Positions 24,133-32,835 of a stretch of DNA of 61,680 nt are shown here, one piece after another (within the stretch, counting starts at the first letter, position 1; the number at the start of each line of letters is the position of its first letter). The translations under genes were made by a program, and so were the position numbers. This DNA is from Xanthomonas cissicola (GTDB lineage Bacteria > Pseudomonadota > Gammaproteobacteria > Xanthomonadales > Xanthomonadaceae). The notes below the pieces were generated by a model, which ran no database searches, was not told where the DNA came from, and saw only the letters and a list, made by a program, of their open reading frames with translations. The stretch is from assembly GCF_008801575.1 (NCBI RefSeq), contig NZ_VZPL01000028.1:1-61680 (forward strand), written 5' to 3'.

Positions 24133-27066
24133 GTGAAGAACAGCTACGCACGAACCGCGTTGTCCTGCGCGTTGGGATCCATCCTGCTGGGTATGTCCAG
24201 CACCGCCGCCTGGGCACAGTCCGCCGATGCCCAGGGCACGGCGCAAAACCCGCCAACCACTGCCGGCAATAACGATGCGGTGACCCAGCTGGACACTGTC
24301 ACCGTCTCCGGCTACCGACGTAGCATCCAGTTCTCCACCGACGCCAAGCGCGATTCGGTCGGCTTTGCCGACACGGTGTTTGCCGAAGATATCGGCAAGT
24401 TTCCGGACATGAATATCGCCGAGTCGCTCAACCGTATTCCCGGCGTGCAGCTGGCGCGCGACGTCAATGGCGAAGGTCTCAATATCGCCATCCGCGGCCT
24501 GGGCACCAGCTTCACCAAGACCACGCTCAACGGCGCCAGCATTGCCACTGCCTCGATCGGCTTGAATGCGCAGAACCAAAACCGCGAAGTCGATCTGAAT
24601 CTGTTCCCCACCGAATTCTTCACCCAGCTCACGGTGAGCAAGACACCCACCGCAAGCATGCTCGAAGGCGGCGTTTCCGGTGTGGTGGACATGCGCAGCG
24701 CGCGTCCGTTCGATCGCCCCGGCGTGCACTTCACCTATCAGGCGCAGGCCGACTGGAACAGCACCAGCGAAAAAACCACCCCACGCGGCGCCTTCATGGG
24801 CAGCTGGACCAATGAAGCAGGCACCTTCGGCGCCTTGTTTGGGGTGGCTTCGGTACGCAGCAAACTTGGCGTGCGCGGTTTCGAGAGCGTGGGCTGGACC
24901 AACCCCGGCCTCACCTACACCCAATGCGGTCTCGCGCCGCCGGCAGGCACGCCAGCCACCAACCAACCGGCGGCGTGCAACGTCAATGGCGGCGGCAACT
25001 GGCGCATTCCCGACACGGTGCCCGCCACTGCCGGCAGCGGCCTCACCACCGGCGAAACCATCGACGCCGCCTGGCTGCTGGCGCGCAACCCGGGCCTGAG
25101 CATCGACCAGATCAGCGACGCGCTGATTCCGCGTCTGGGCCGCAGCGTCTACATGAGTGGCGATCGCGACCGCGATGCGTCGGTGATGTCGCTGGAATGG
25201 CGCCCGTCCGACAACATGCATTTTTATCTGGACACGCTGTACTCCGAAGCCGAGCGCACCACCGAGCGCATCAGCATGAATCTGATCGGCCGCAACGGCA
25301 ACATGATCCCGCTCGGCATGCAGGTGGATCAGAACAACGTGGTGACCAGCGCCACCTTCGCCAATGCGCAATATTTTTTGGAAGCGCGCCCGTACCATGA
25401 AAACGTCAAGTTCTGGAGCGTCAATCCTGGTGCGGAACTGCTGTTTGGCGCCGAGCAGGACATCACGCTCAATGTGCAGGCCAATGCCACCCGTAGCTGG
25501 CTCGCGCGCGAATCGCCCAGCATCCTGGTCACCTCGCCGTTCACCACCGTGGACTACCGCAACGAAGGCGGCGACCGCCCCAGCATCACCAGCCCGCTCG
25601 ATCTCAACGACCCCAATCTGGGCTGGGGCTGGACGGGCGGCCGGGTCAATATCCAGAACGAAAAGCGCCAGACCGAAACGCGTGGCGCGCGCGCCGATCT
25701 GCAGTTCGGCGAGGACAAGCGCAACGTCAAGATCGGCGCGTCCTACGACATGGCCGAGCGCACCATCCGCGGTTTCGACAACAGTACCGCCTGGGAACAG
25801 GTGGTGTGCCGCGGCAACGGCGGCAACGTGTGCAATGGCGGCGCCGGCTCGGCAATCCCGAACTCGGCCCTGGCCAGTTATCTGAAACCCGGCCCAGACG
25901 GCTTCATCACTGCCGACTTCTCCCGCTTCCTGGCCGACACCAACTACTACGCGCTGCGCGATGCCGCACCGGAGAGCAACTCGGCCAACACCGGCGCTTC
26001 GACCGGCGGCATCCGCGAGAAAAATCTGGGCTTCTACATCGAGACCAATGCGGAAGCCGATGTCTGGAACCGCACCATGCGCTTCAATGCCGGCGTGCGC
26101 TATGTGACCACCGACCAGACCATTACCGGCCCGGTCACCATCAATGGCGTCCGCAGCGTACAGGTGCTGGATTCGGATTACACCGAAACCCTGCCCTCGT
26201 TCAACGTGGCGTGGGACGTGGCCGACAAGGTGGTCGTGCGCCTGTCCAGCTCGCGCACGCTGACCCGCCCCGATCCCAGCGCGATGCTGCCCAACACCAA
26301 CTTCAGCGACCCTTCCGCGCAGACCGCCACACAGGGCAATCCGAACCTCAAGCCGTATCTATCGACCAATGTGGACTTCGGCGGCGAGTGGTACACCGGC
26401 GGCGAAGGCTATGTGGGCCTGACCCTGTTCAACAAGCGCATCACCGGCTTCACCGTCAACGGCATACGCCGCATCCCGTTCAACGACCTGGGCGTGAACT
26501 ACGACACGCTGTTGCCGATCCAGCAGGCCGGCCTGGCCCAGCGCGGCGGCCCCAATGCGGCCACCGTGGATGTGCAGACGCAGGTCAATGCCGATGGTGT
26601 GCTCAATATCCGCGGCACCGAGGCCATCTGGGTCCAGCCGCTGGACAGGCTGTTCGATGGCCTGGGCTTCAGCCTCAACTACACCCACGTCAACCAGCAG
26701 TCCGAAGGCGAAGGCGTGCCGGCGGTGGCCGTCGGTGTCGCGCCCAACCTCTGGAACGGCACCGTCTACTGGGAAAAGGATGCAGCCTCGATCCGCCTGT
26801 CCTACACCTGGAACGACGACATGGTGATCTCCGGCGCCAACCAGAACGGCATTCCGTATGCGCGCCTCAACGCCGACGCGCGCGGACAGCTCGATATGTC
26901 GGCGAGCTACGCACTGGATTGGCTGCCGTCCAAGCCGCAGATCACGCTCAACGTCACCAATATCACCAACGAACCGTTGCGCACGACCTTCGCCTGGCCC
27001 AACGCCACCTACGACCTGTATGAGCCCGGGCGCACCGTCATGCTCGGCATCCGCAGTACCTTTTGA
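24133..27066 (+). CDS. xytA: TonB-dependent receptor for xylan oligosaccharides (XytA-like)
   Basis: A 977-residue outer-membrane receptor of the Xanthomonas-Caulobacter type. The GTG at 24133 is taken as start because GAAGGGA lies just upstream; a longer in-frame start at 24097 adds residues before the signal peptide. Order of parts: signal peptide (to AAWAQSADA), TonB box around residues 53-62 (DTVTVSGYR), plug (GKFPDMNIAESLNRIPGVQL, IRGLG), then a beta-barrel ending in LGIRSTF with the terminal Phe. It imports xylan fragments using the proton motive force through TonB. The flanking genes and two xyl-boxes support a xylan substrate. Confidence 0.9.
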   Translation: MKNSYARTALSCALGSILLGMSSTAAWAQSADAQGTAQNPPTTAGNNDAVTQLDTVTVSGYRRSIQFSTDAKRDSVGFADTVFAEDIGKFPDMNIAESLNRIPGVQLARDVNGEGLNIAIRGLGTSFTKTTLNGASIATASIGLNAQNQNREVDLNLFPTEFFTQLTVSKTPTASMLEGGVSGVVDMRSARPFDRPGVHFTYQAQADWNSTSEKTTPRGAFMGSWTNEAGTFGALFGVASVRSKLGVRGFESVGWTNPGLTYTQCGLAPPAGTPATNQPAACNVNGGGNWRIPDTVPATAGSGLTTGETIDAAWLLARNPGLSIDQISDALIPRLGRSVYMSGDRDRDASVMSLEWRPSDNMHFYLDTLYSEAERTTERISMNLIGRNGNMIPLGMQVDQNNVVTSATFANAQYFLEARPYHENVKFWSVNPGAELLFGAEQDITLNVQANATRSWLARESPSILVTSPFTTVDYRNEGGDRPSITSPLDLNDPNLGWGWTGGRVNIQNEKRQTETRGARADLQFGEDKRNVKIGASYDMAERTIRGFDNSTAWEQVVCRGNGGNVCNGGAGSAIPNSALASYLKPGPDGFITADFSRFLADTNYYALRDAAPESNSANTGASTGGIREKNLGFYIETNAEADVWNRTMRFNAGVRYVTTDQTITGPVTINGVRSVQVLDSDYTETLPSFNVAWDVADKVVVRLSSSRTLTRPDPSAMLPNTNFSDPSAQTATQGNPNLKPYLSTNVDFGGEWYTGGEGYVGLTLFNKRITGFTVNGIRRIPFNDLGVNYDTLLPIQQAGLAQRGGPNAATVDVQTQVNADGVLNIRGTEAIWVQPLDRLFDGLGFSLNYTHVNQQSEGEGVPAVAVGVAPNLWNGTVYWEKDAASIRLSYTWNDDMVISGANQNGIPYARLNADARGQLDMSASYALDWLPSKPQITLNVTNITNEPLRTTFAWPNATYDLYEPGRTVMLGIRSTF

Positions 27067-27079
27067 GTGTTGTCGTCAT

Positions 27080-27107
27080 CGGTCGCCGTTCCTCCCAGCG
27101 GCGACCG
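27080..27107 (+). terminator. Hairpin after xytA
   Basis: CGGTCGCCG and CGGCGACCG form a 9-bp perfect stem around a 10-base loop, 14 bases after the xytA stop. No T-run follows, so it may stabilise the xytA transcript or partly reduce read-through into the symporter gene rather than fully terminate. Confidence 0.5.
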
Positions 27108-27163
27108 GTGGCGCAATGCGCGCCGCGGCGTTTCCGCAGCATTCTTCGAGTCCGCCCCACCTC

Positions 27164-28651
27164 ATGAACGATCGGTCACAGCAGCTCTCCTTGCGCGAAA
27201 AGATCGGCTACAGCCTGGGCGACCTGGCCGCCAATCTGATCTTCCAGACGCTGGTCACTTTCCTGGCGTTCTTCTACACCGATGTGTTCCGCATTCCTGC
27301 AAGCGTGGCAGCGACGCTGATCTTTGTGGTCGGCATGCTGGGCGCATTCGTGTTTACGCCGGCCATCGGTATCCTGGCCGATCGCACGCGCACCCGCTGG
27401 GGCAAGTTCCGCCCGTGGATCCTGTGGACGGCGCTGCCCTTCGGGGCGTTGTCGCTGGCCGCCTTCAATACGCCCACGCTCGGCGAGCAGGGCAAGATCG
27501 CCTACGCGTTTGCCACCTACACCTTGCTGATGCTGGTGTACGTGGCCAACAACCTGCCGTATTCGGCCTTGAGCGGCGTGCTCACCGGCAGCATGGAGCA
27601 GCGCAACAGCTTGTCGGCGTACCGCTTTCTGGCGGTGACCTTTGCGCAGTTCATCATCCAGGTGCTGTTGCTGCCGTTGGTCTTGATCCTTGGCAATGGC
27701 GACAAGGCGCAGGGCTTTCGCAACACCATGGCGCTGTTCGCTGCGATCGGCACGCTGTGCTTTTTGATCACCTTTTTCACCACGCGCGAACGGGTGCTGC
27801 CAATCAGCGAACAACGCAACAGCGTGCGCCAGGACCTGACCGATCTGGTCCGCAACAAACCCTGGCTGGTGATGCTGGCGCTCACCATCCTGGTCTTCAT
27901 CAATCTGGCGATGAAGGGTGGGATGTACATCTACTACTTCAAGTACTACCTCGACGCGAATGCGTTGACGCAGTTTCTCGATCACGCCGGCTTCAACCGC
28001 TTCATCGCCGGCGTCAACAGCGTACTGACTGGCGCCGGCATGAGCGCGTTGCAGTGGCCACAAGATGCACCGACTTCCGCATTCAGCGTCTTCAGCGCCG
28101 GCGGCATCCTGGCGATGATCGTGGGCATCGGCTTTTCCAAACGCCTGGCCGACCGCTATGGCAAGCGCAATGTGTTCGGCGGCGCGCTGCTGATCTCCAC
28201 GCTGTTCCTGCTGGCGTTCTATCTGTACCCACCCAATGCGATCGGCTGGGTGTTCGCCTCCTACGTCCTGCATGGGTATTTCTACGGCATCACCATTCCG
28301 TTGCTCTGGGCGATGATCGCCGATGTGGCCGATTACTCGGAGTGGAAGAACCACCGCCGCGCCACCGCGATCATCTTCTCGGCGATGTTGTGCGGCTTGA
28401 AGATCGGCCTGAGCGTAGGTGGCGCACTGGTCGCCGGCATCCTGGCGTTGTATGGCTATGACGCAGCATTGCCGCAGCAAAGCGCGGCCGTCACCAACGG
28501 CATCCGCCTGGCCATCAGCGTGTACGCCTCGCTTCCGTTCCTGCTCGGCACCGCACTGCTGGCGCTGTACGAGATCGACAAAGCGCTGGAAGCCCGCATC
28601 GAACACGAACTGAGCGTGCGCCGACACACCGCCCCGCTCGCCACCGTCTGA
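27164..28651 (+). CDS. GPH-family glycoside:cation symporter (xyloside transporter-like)
   Basis: A 495-residue, 12-helix transporter of the glycoside-pentoside-hexuronide family (MelB/XynB/XylP type). Its N-terminus LREKIGYSLGDLAANLIFQT and GILADRTRTRWGKFRPWILW (conserved loop 2-3) are diagnostic; MIADVADYSEWKNHRRAT is the conserved late motif. It should import xylo-oligosaccharides or xylose conjugates with a cation. It lies between xytA (97 bases upstream) and GH43 (32 bases downstream), giving a receptor-transporter-hydrolase operon. Confidence 0.9.
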   Translation: MNDRSQQLSLREKIGYSLGDLAANLIFQTLVTFLAFFYTDVFRIPASVAATLIFVVGMLGAFVFTPAIGILADRTRTRWGKFRPWILWTALPFGALSLAAFNTPTLGEQGKIAYAFATYTLLMLVYVANNLPYSALSGVLTGSMEQRNSLSAYRFLAVTFAQFIIQVLLLPLVLILGNGDKAQGFRNTMALFAAIGTLCFLITFFTTRERVLPISEQRNSVRQDLTDLVRNKPWLVMLALTILVFINLAMKGGMYIYYFKYYLDANALTQFLDHAGFNRFIAGVNSVLTGAGMSALQWPQDAPTSAFSVFSAGGILAMIVGIGFSKRLADRYGKRNVFGGALLISTLFLLAFYLYPPNAIGWVFASYVLHGYFYGITIPLLWAMIADVADYSEWKNHRRATAIIFSAMLCGLKIGLSVGGALVAGILALYGYDAALPQQSAAVTNGIRLAISVYASLPFLLGTALLALYEIDKALEARIEHELSVRRHTAPLATV

Positions 28652-28683
28652 CCTCCCCTCCCACTTCATGCACAGGTACGCGC

Positions 28684-29718
28684 ATGTCCGATGAACTGCA
28701 AGCCGCTAATCTGCAGGCGCTGGCGCGCACCGCCATTTCCGCACCGCTGGTGACCCATCTCTACACCGCCGATCCGTCCGCACATGTCTTCGACGGTGCG
28801 TTGTATATCTATCCCTCGCACGACCTCGATGCCGGCGTGGCCTTCAGCGACGACGGCTCGCATTTCGACATGGCGGACTACCACGTGCTGCGCATGGCGC
28901 ATCCGGGTGCAGCGGTGGAAGACCTCGGGCAAGTGCTGCATGTGCGCGATGTGCCCTGGGCGCAGCGGCAGATGTGGGCACCGGATGCGGCACAACGCAA
29001 CGGCAAGACCTATCTGTACTTTCCCGCAAAACGCGCCGACGGCATGTTCCAGATCGGCGTGGCGGTGGGTGATCGCCCCGAAGGCCCGTTCGTGGCCGAG
29101 CCGCAGCCCATCGCCGGGACGTACTCGATCGACCCGGCCGTGCTTGCCGACGACGACGGCGCGCATTATCTCTACTTCGGCGGCATCTGGGGCGGCCAGC
29201 TGCAGCACTACCGCGACAATGCCTATGCGCAAACGCATCAGGAACCGGTGGGCGACGCACCCGCGCTCGGCCCACGCGTGGCGCGCCTGCATGAGCGCAT
29301 GATCGACCTGGCCGAACCCAGCCGCGAAGTCGTCATCCTCGACGAACACGGCACTCCACTGCGCGCGGACGACCACGCACGCCGTTTCTTCGAAGGCCCC
29401 TGGGTCCACCAGCACGCCGGCCGGTACTACCTGTCGTATTCCACCGGCGACACCCACCAGATTTGCTACGCCACCAGCGACTCACCCTACGGCCCGTTTA
29501 CCTATCAAGGCGTGCTGCTCGCACCGGTGGTCGGCTGGACCACGCATCACTCCATCTGTTTGTTCCAGCAGCAGTGGTATTTGTTCTATCACGACAGCGT
29601 GCTCTCAGGCGGTCAGACGCATCTGCGCAGCATCAAGATGGCGCCGCTGGCGCATGCTGCAGATGGAACGATCGCGACAATTTATCCGTATGGGGAAGAT
29701 GCGGCATCGCCTTGGTGA
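28684..29718 (+). CDS. GH43 beta-xylosidase/alpha-L-arabinofuranosidase
   Basis: A 344-residue family 43 enzyme with no signal peptide, so it probably acts in the cytoplasm on imported oligomers. GH43 features are LYTADPSAHVFDGALYIYPS (catalytic base Asp), MWAPDAAQRNGKTYLYFPA, YSIDPAVLADDDGAHYLYF (pKa-setting Asp) and FFEGPWVHQHAGRYYLSYS (catalytic acid Glu). It releases xylose or arabinose from xylo-oligosaccharides. The start is the ATG at 28684, 32 bases after the symporter stop. It is the last recognised gene of the xylan locus. Confidence 0.9.
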   Translation: MSDELQAANLQALARTAISAPLVTHLYTADPSAHVFDGALYIYPSHDLDAGVAFSDDGSHFDMADYHVLRMAHPGAAVEDLGQVLHVRDVPWAQRQMWAPDAAQRNGKTYLYFPAKRADGMFQIGVAVGDRPEGPFVAEPQPIAGTYSIDPAVLADDDGAHYLYFGGIWGGQLQHYRDNAYAQTHQEPVGDAPALGPRVARLHERMIDLAEPSREVVILDEHGTPLRADDHARRFFEGPWVHQHAGRYYLSYSTGDTHQICYATSDSPYGPFTYQGVLLAPVVGWTTHHSICLFQQQWYLFYHDSVLSGGQTHLRSIKMAPLAHAADGTIATIYPYGEDAASPW

Positions 29719-30065
29719 GTGCTGTTGGGTAACCGGCTGCCTCGACTCCAACCAGCCCGTCATGGCTCGACCGCCGTCGCTGAACGACACGTCCCGTCAC
29801 CGCTGCGCTTCCAGGGCGCGTCGTGAGCCTCGTTGCGGCTGATCGTCGACCCGGTGCTCATCGCGCGGTGATCGCGCGTTTCCTGGCATGCGCAACGCGT
29901 CGGCGCGGCTCTTGAACGCCGCCATGACGTATCGAACGTTATCGTCATCCCACTGGCGAAAAGAGTCATCGTGCGCCCAGTCCGGAACTGCATCGCATGG
30001 GGTTGCATCCGGACGCACCGCAACGCCGTAGGCCTGTCTACGGATTCTTTCAGGTGGAGGTTGCC
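29719..30065. other. Intergenic region between GH43 and lipocalin genes
   Basis: I see no gene, RNA or clear terminator in these 347 bases; the short open frames have no domain character. The last bases hold the ribosome site GTGGAGG of the lipocalin gene. Confidence 0.55.
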
Positions 30066-30599
30066 ATGCGAGGTGGTTCGATGCTGTTGTTGCTGACCTT
30101 AGCGGTCTACGGGAGTGCAAGTGGGAGCGAGTCGCGTGCCGCCCTGCCCCGCGCAGATAGCGTCGATGTGCCGCGCTTCATGGGCGACTGGTACGTCATC
30201 GCGCATATTCCGACCCGCCCGGAACGCAACGCCTACGACGCGGTCGAAAGTTACGCGCTGCGACCGGATGGTCGTATCCAGACCACCTTTACCTTTCGCA
30301 AGGGCAGCTTCCAGGCGCCGCTCAAGTCGATGCACCCGATCGGCCAGGTGGCGAAGCAGGGCAATGGCGCGCTCTGGCGCATGCAGTTCTTCTGGCCGTT
30401 CAAGGCCGAGTACGTGATTGCCTGGCGGGATGCGGGGTATACGCAAACCATCGTGGCGCGCAGCAAGCGCGACTACGTCTGGTACATGGCGCGCACTCCA
30501 CAGGTCTCAGATGCCGACTATCAGCAGGCCGTTCAACGCATTGCCGCGATGGGCTACGACGTGTCGCAGCTGCGACGTGTGCCGCAGTCGGCACGCTGA
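30066..30599 (+). CDS. Lipocalin-family protein (Blc-like)
   Basis: A 177-residue exported protein. A short signal peptide (MRGGSMLLLLTLAVYGSASG) is followed by the lipocalin opening VPRFMGDWYVIAHIPTRPER, the G-x-W motif, a central region GRIQTTFTFRKGSF, and the closing YTQTIVARSKRDYVWYMART that corresponds to bacterial lipocalins. Members bind lipids or membrane-derived hydrophobic molecules at the outer membrane. There is no lipobox Cys, unlike E. coli Blc. The ATG at 30066 is preceded by GGAGG with good spacing. Confidence 0.87.
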   Translation: MRGGSMLLLLTLAVYGSASGSESRAALPRADSVDVPRFMGDWYVIAHIPTRPERNAYDAVESYALRPDGRIQTTFTFRKGSFQAPLKSMHPIGQVAKQGNGALWRMQFFWPFKAEYVIAWRDAGYTQTIVARSKRDYVWYMARTPQVSDADYQQAVQRIAAMGYDVSQLRRVPQSAR

Positions 30600-30657
30600 T
30601 GCGGAAGCGCCCATGGGGAATCTGCACGCCGTGCAGTCCTCCAGCCGGCCAAGCGCA

Positions 30658-31011
30658 TCAGGCGTCTTTCGTGTCCACAGAAAATTCCCATCCATCGTTT
30701 AAGCCGTCCAAGGGCTTGGCCTCGGTTGCCAAGTCGTCCTCGAACGCCGAAATGGCCTTGTACGACGGCAGCATGGTCGGATACACCGTCACATCCATGG
30801 GAAACGCGGTATTTTCCGGGTAATGACAGCAGCGGACTTTCTGCTCGAAGCGAAGCATCTTCACCGAGAACTCAAGCGCCGATTCCTTGCTGGGGAAGAC
30901 GACTGAAAAAGCGATTTCCCGCGGCGTTGAAAGGTCTACACCTTGCTGCGCGATATGCCAGAGCGTGTCGCCATTATCGTCTTTGGGATACAGAATCAGA
31001 TCTCGCTGCAT
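30658..31011 (-). CDS. RraB-family (RNase E inhibitor B-like) protein
   Basis: A 117-residue protein. DTLWHIAQQGVDLSTPREIA followed by FSVVFPSKESALEF is the characteristic RraB-family opening (small acidic proteins that in E. coli bind RNase E and alter its composition and activity). Length is slightly below E. coli RraB (about 138). The start MQRDLILYP at 31011 was chosen; a 63-codon in-frame extension upstream is compositionally unlike it. It converges with the lipocalin gene. Its regulation of RNase E here is inferred from family only. Confidence 0.75.
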   Translation of the reverse strand: MQRDLILYPKDDNGDTLWHIAQQGVDLSTPREIAFSVVFPSKESALEFSVKMLRFEQKVRCCHYPENTAFPMDVTVYPTMLPSYKAISAFEDDLATEAKPLDGLNDGWEFSVDTKDA

Positions 31012-31218
31012 GACGCTCTCATCAAGTGTTGGTCGGGAAGGCCTGTGAGGCCAGGATCTTCGCCGTTGGGCAAGAAAGCCAGCGTCGATGGTATCCAAAA
31101 GGCGCCACGGCGATGCGTCCGTGCCCGGCTCGCTGCTGACCGAGTCCTCGCAATCAGGAGAAGCTTGCCCGTGGAGAGGAGACACGCGATTACGCAACAA
31201 GGGTCTTGAACGGCGCCG

Positions 31219-31518
31219 TTAATGCTCGACTGGCAGCGCTCCCTCTCGCCGACCGCTCGGATCGGCAACGCGTCGCAAGAAGTCATCCAGCATCAGCGAG
31301 CGACATCGCGCAAGCGGCATGCCATCGCGCTGCGCGTACATCCGCGAAGCATGCTCGAACAGATCTGCGAGCAGTTCGCCGAAGTCCTCTGCACCGCCGC
31401 CCAGCTCGCAATTGATGCTCACGTGCCGCTGTTCATTCGCGGCCTACAGACGCAGTAGTTCGAAGGCCTCCGGATCGGCCAGTGGGTCGGGCGGGACAAT
31501 CAATTCTCCATCGTGCAT
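31219..31518 (-). pseudogene. DUF5076-like gene interrupted by an in-frame TAG
   Basis: From the ATG at 31518 the frame reads MHDGELIVPPDPLADPEAFE LLRL, then TAG at 31446-31444, then without frame change AANEQRHVSINCELGG to GALPVEH. Such proteins have a tryptophan at the stop position (LLRLWAAN), so TGG to TAG is the simplest reading. The total would be 99 residues. Translation could restart at a GTG at 31422 to give 67 residues (MSINCELG), so a shortened protein remains possible. The family function is unknown. Confidence 0.7.
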
Positions 31519-31665
31519 GTCTTCCCTAGTCGGGGGCGAACGTTCGCGCGGTGTCGTCGATGCCTCGCATTCGCCAGCGCGCATACGCGCGACATCAGTG
31601 ATCAGTAGCCGTGGGGCGATGACAGGTGCCGGCTCACGCCGGCGCCTGCTGCTCCACTGAGTGCC

Positions 31666-32238
31666 TCAAGGCACCCAGATCAAATTCATCAGCTGCGGAT
31701 CGGCGGTCACCTTGACCAGCTTGCCGCTGGGGCCGAACTGCACCTGGTACTCGGAGAAACTGTCGCGCCAGTAGCGCCACAGCGAGGCGTCCAGGTTGGG
31801 GTTTTCGCTGCTGATCGGGTAGCCGGCCGCCATCAGCACCTGTTCGCGGGTCATGCCGCCGGTGAGCTTGCCGTCGGTGATGGCCTGGCGAATCTTGGGC
31901 GGGAAGGTGGCGAGCTTGAGCTTGGGGTCGGCGGTGACCACATAGCGGGCGGCGAAGGCGGTGTTGTCCAGGTCGCGGCTGTAATCGTTGCCGATGGATT
32001 GCTTTTCGCCGGCGATCTTGAGGTTGACGCGGTTACGGCCGAAGCCGGTGACGCTGACCGGGGTGCCGACCGGGAGCATGCGTTTGCCGTCTTCGGCGTA
32101 GTTGCTGTCGCTGATCCAGCTGCCGTCGGTGCGCAGGTTGCAGCACAAAAAGCCGTCGTACTTGGCGACATCGGCGGCGCTGGCCAGGTTGGCGGCGGTC
32201 AACAGGCTCAGGGCCAGCAGGGACGAATGCAGACGCAT
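31666..32238 (-). CDS. Secreted hypothetical protein with a SmpA/BamE-like C-terminal part
   Basis: A 190-residue exported protein: signal peptide (residues 1-21, ANLASAADV), a middle region with two adjacent cysteines (FLCCNLRTDGSWI) and a C-terminal part containing KLTGGMTREQVLMAAGYPIS, the GMTxxQVxxxxGxP pattern seen in SmpA/OmlA (BamE-like) folds. A role in the cell envelope is plausible but not shown. The start at 32238 begins the signal peptide. It is divergent from the YdcH-like gene. Confidence 0.72.
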   Translation of the reverse strand: MRLHSSLLALSLLTAANLASAADVAKYDGFLCCNLRTDGSWISDSNYAEDGKRMLPVGTPVSVTGFGRNRVNLKIAGEKQSIGNDYSRDLDNTAFAARYVVTADPKLKLATFPPKIRQAITDGKLTGGMTREQVLMAAGYPISSENPNLDASLWRYWRDSFSEYQVQFGPSGKLVKVTADPQLMNLIWVP

Positions 32239-32390
32239 CGAAAGACTCCGTTCTCGACGGCCGTGGCCGCGCGGCAATGATGGACGAGGCGCGCCACCGT
32301 TTCCCCGCGGCGCGCGGGCATTGTCGCAGCCCCAGGCCGCTTGGCAAGCGCGGGTGACGCGCACAACCCGGGGTTGTGTATGCTCGGGGG

Positions 32391-32594
32391 GTGGAAACCC
32401 TGTCAACCGCCGAGATCGTCGAGCAGATCGCCGAGTTGCGACGCGCCCACCGCGCGTTGGACGAGGAGATTCAGCGCATGCCCGCCAATCCGGAAGACGA
32501 ACTGCAGATGAAGCGCCTGAAGAAGCGCAAGCTGCAGATCAAGGACAACATCATCCGGCTGGAGATGGAGTTGGTTCCCGACGAGCCGGCGTAG
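32391..32594 (+). CDS. YdcH family (DUF465) small coiled-coil protein
   Basis: A 67-residue helical protein: STAEIVEQIAELRRAHRALD, then EEIQRM, then DELQMKRLKKRKLQIKDNII, with heptad-like spacing typical of DUF465/YdcH. The function is unknown. The start is uncertain: GTG at 32391 lacks a ribosome site, GTG at 32376 is also possible, and a CTG at 32400 is preceded by GGGGGGTGG with good spacing. I list the GTG at 32391. It is convergent with the quinone oxidoreductase gene. Confidence 0.72.
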   Translation: METLSTAEIVEQIAELRRAHRALDEEIQRMPANPEDELQMKRLKKRKLQIKDNIIRLEMELVPDEPA

Positions 32595-32676
32595 CACGCG
32601 CCTGCGGTTGGGTTTGCTTTTTTTTGTGGTGCGCGGGCACGCGTTGCGGCGGCGCGGTCCACGCATAGCCGGCGCG

Positions 32677-32730
32677 GCGCTCCCCCATCCGCCCTTCGGG
32701 CACCTTCCCCCCCCGCACGCGGGGGAAGGG
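32677..32730. repeat. GC-rich intergenic hairpin repeat of Xanthomonas type
   Basis: The segment includes CCCTTCGGGCACC and then a stem CCTTCCCCC (32703-32711) / GGGGGAAGG (32721-32729). This resembles a short palindromic repeat that I recall as common between Xanthomonas genes. It sits between two convergent genes and may end transcription in both directions. The copy number in the genome cannot be seen from one window. Confidence 0.5.
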
Positions 32731-32835
32731 AGTGGACTGGCGGTATTTGAGCAGCTGGCGTCGCGCTCCTACACAAGGTTGACTGCCTGGCTTTCGACGA
32801 TGCTGCGTGTGATTGTGCCCGTCGGCTGCGGCGGC

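Noticed and set aside
24109..25398. A 429-codon minus-strand open frame antisense to xytA
   Set aside because: It shadows the receptor plug region and has no start site or domain.
27176..28669. A 497-codon minus-strand open frame antisense to the GPH symporter
   Set aside because: It is Gln/Arg/His-rich with no membrane segments or motifs; the symporter frame is clear.
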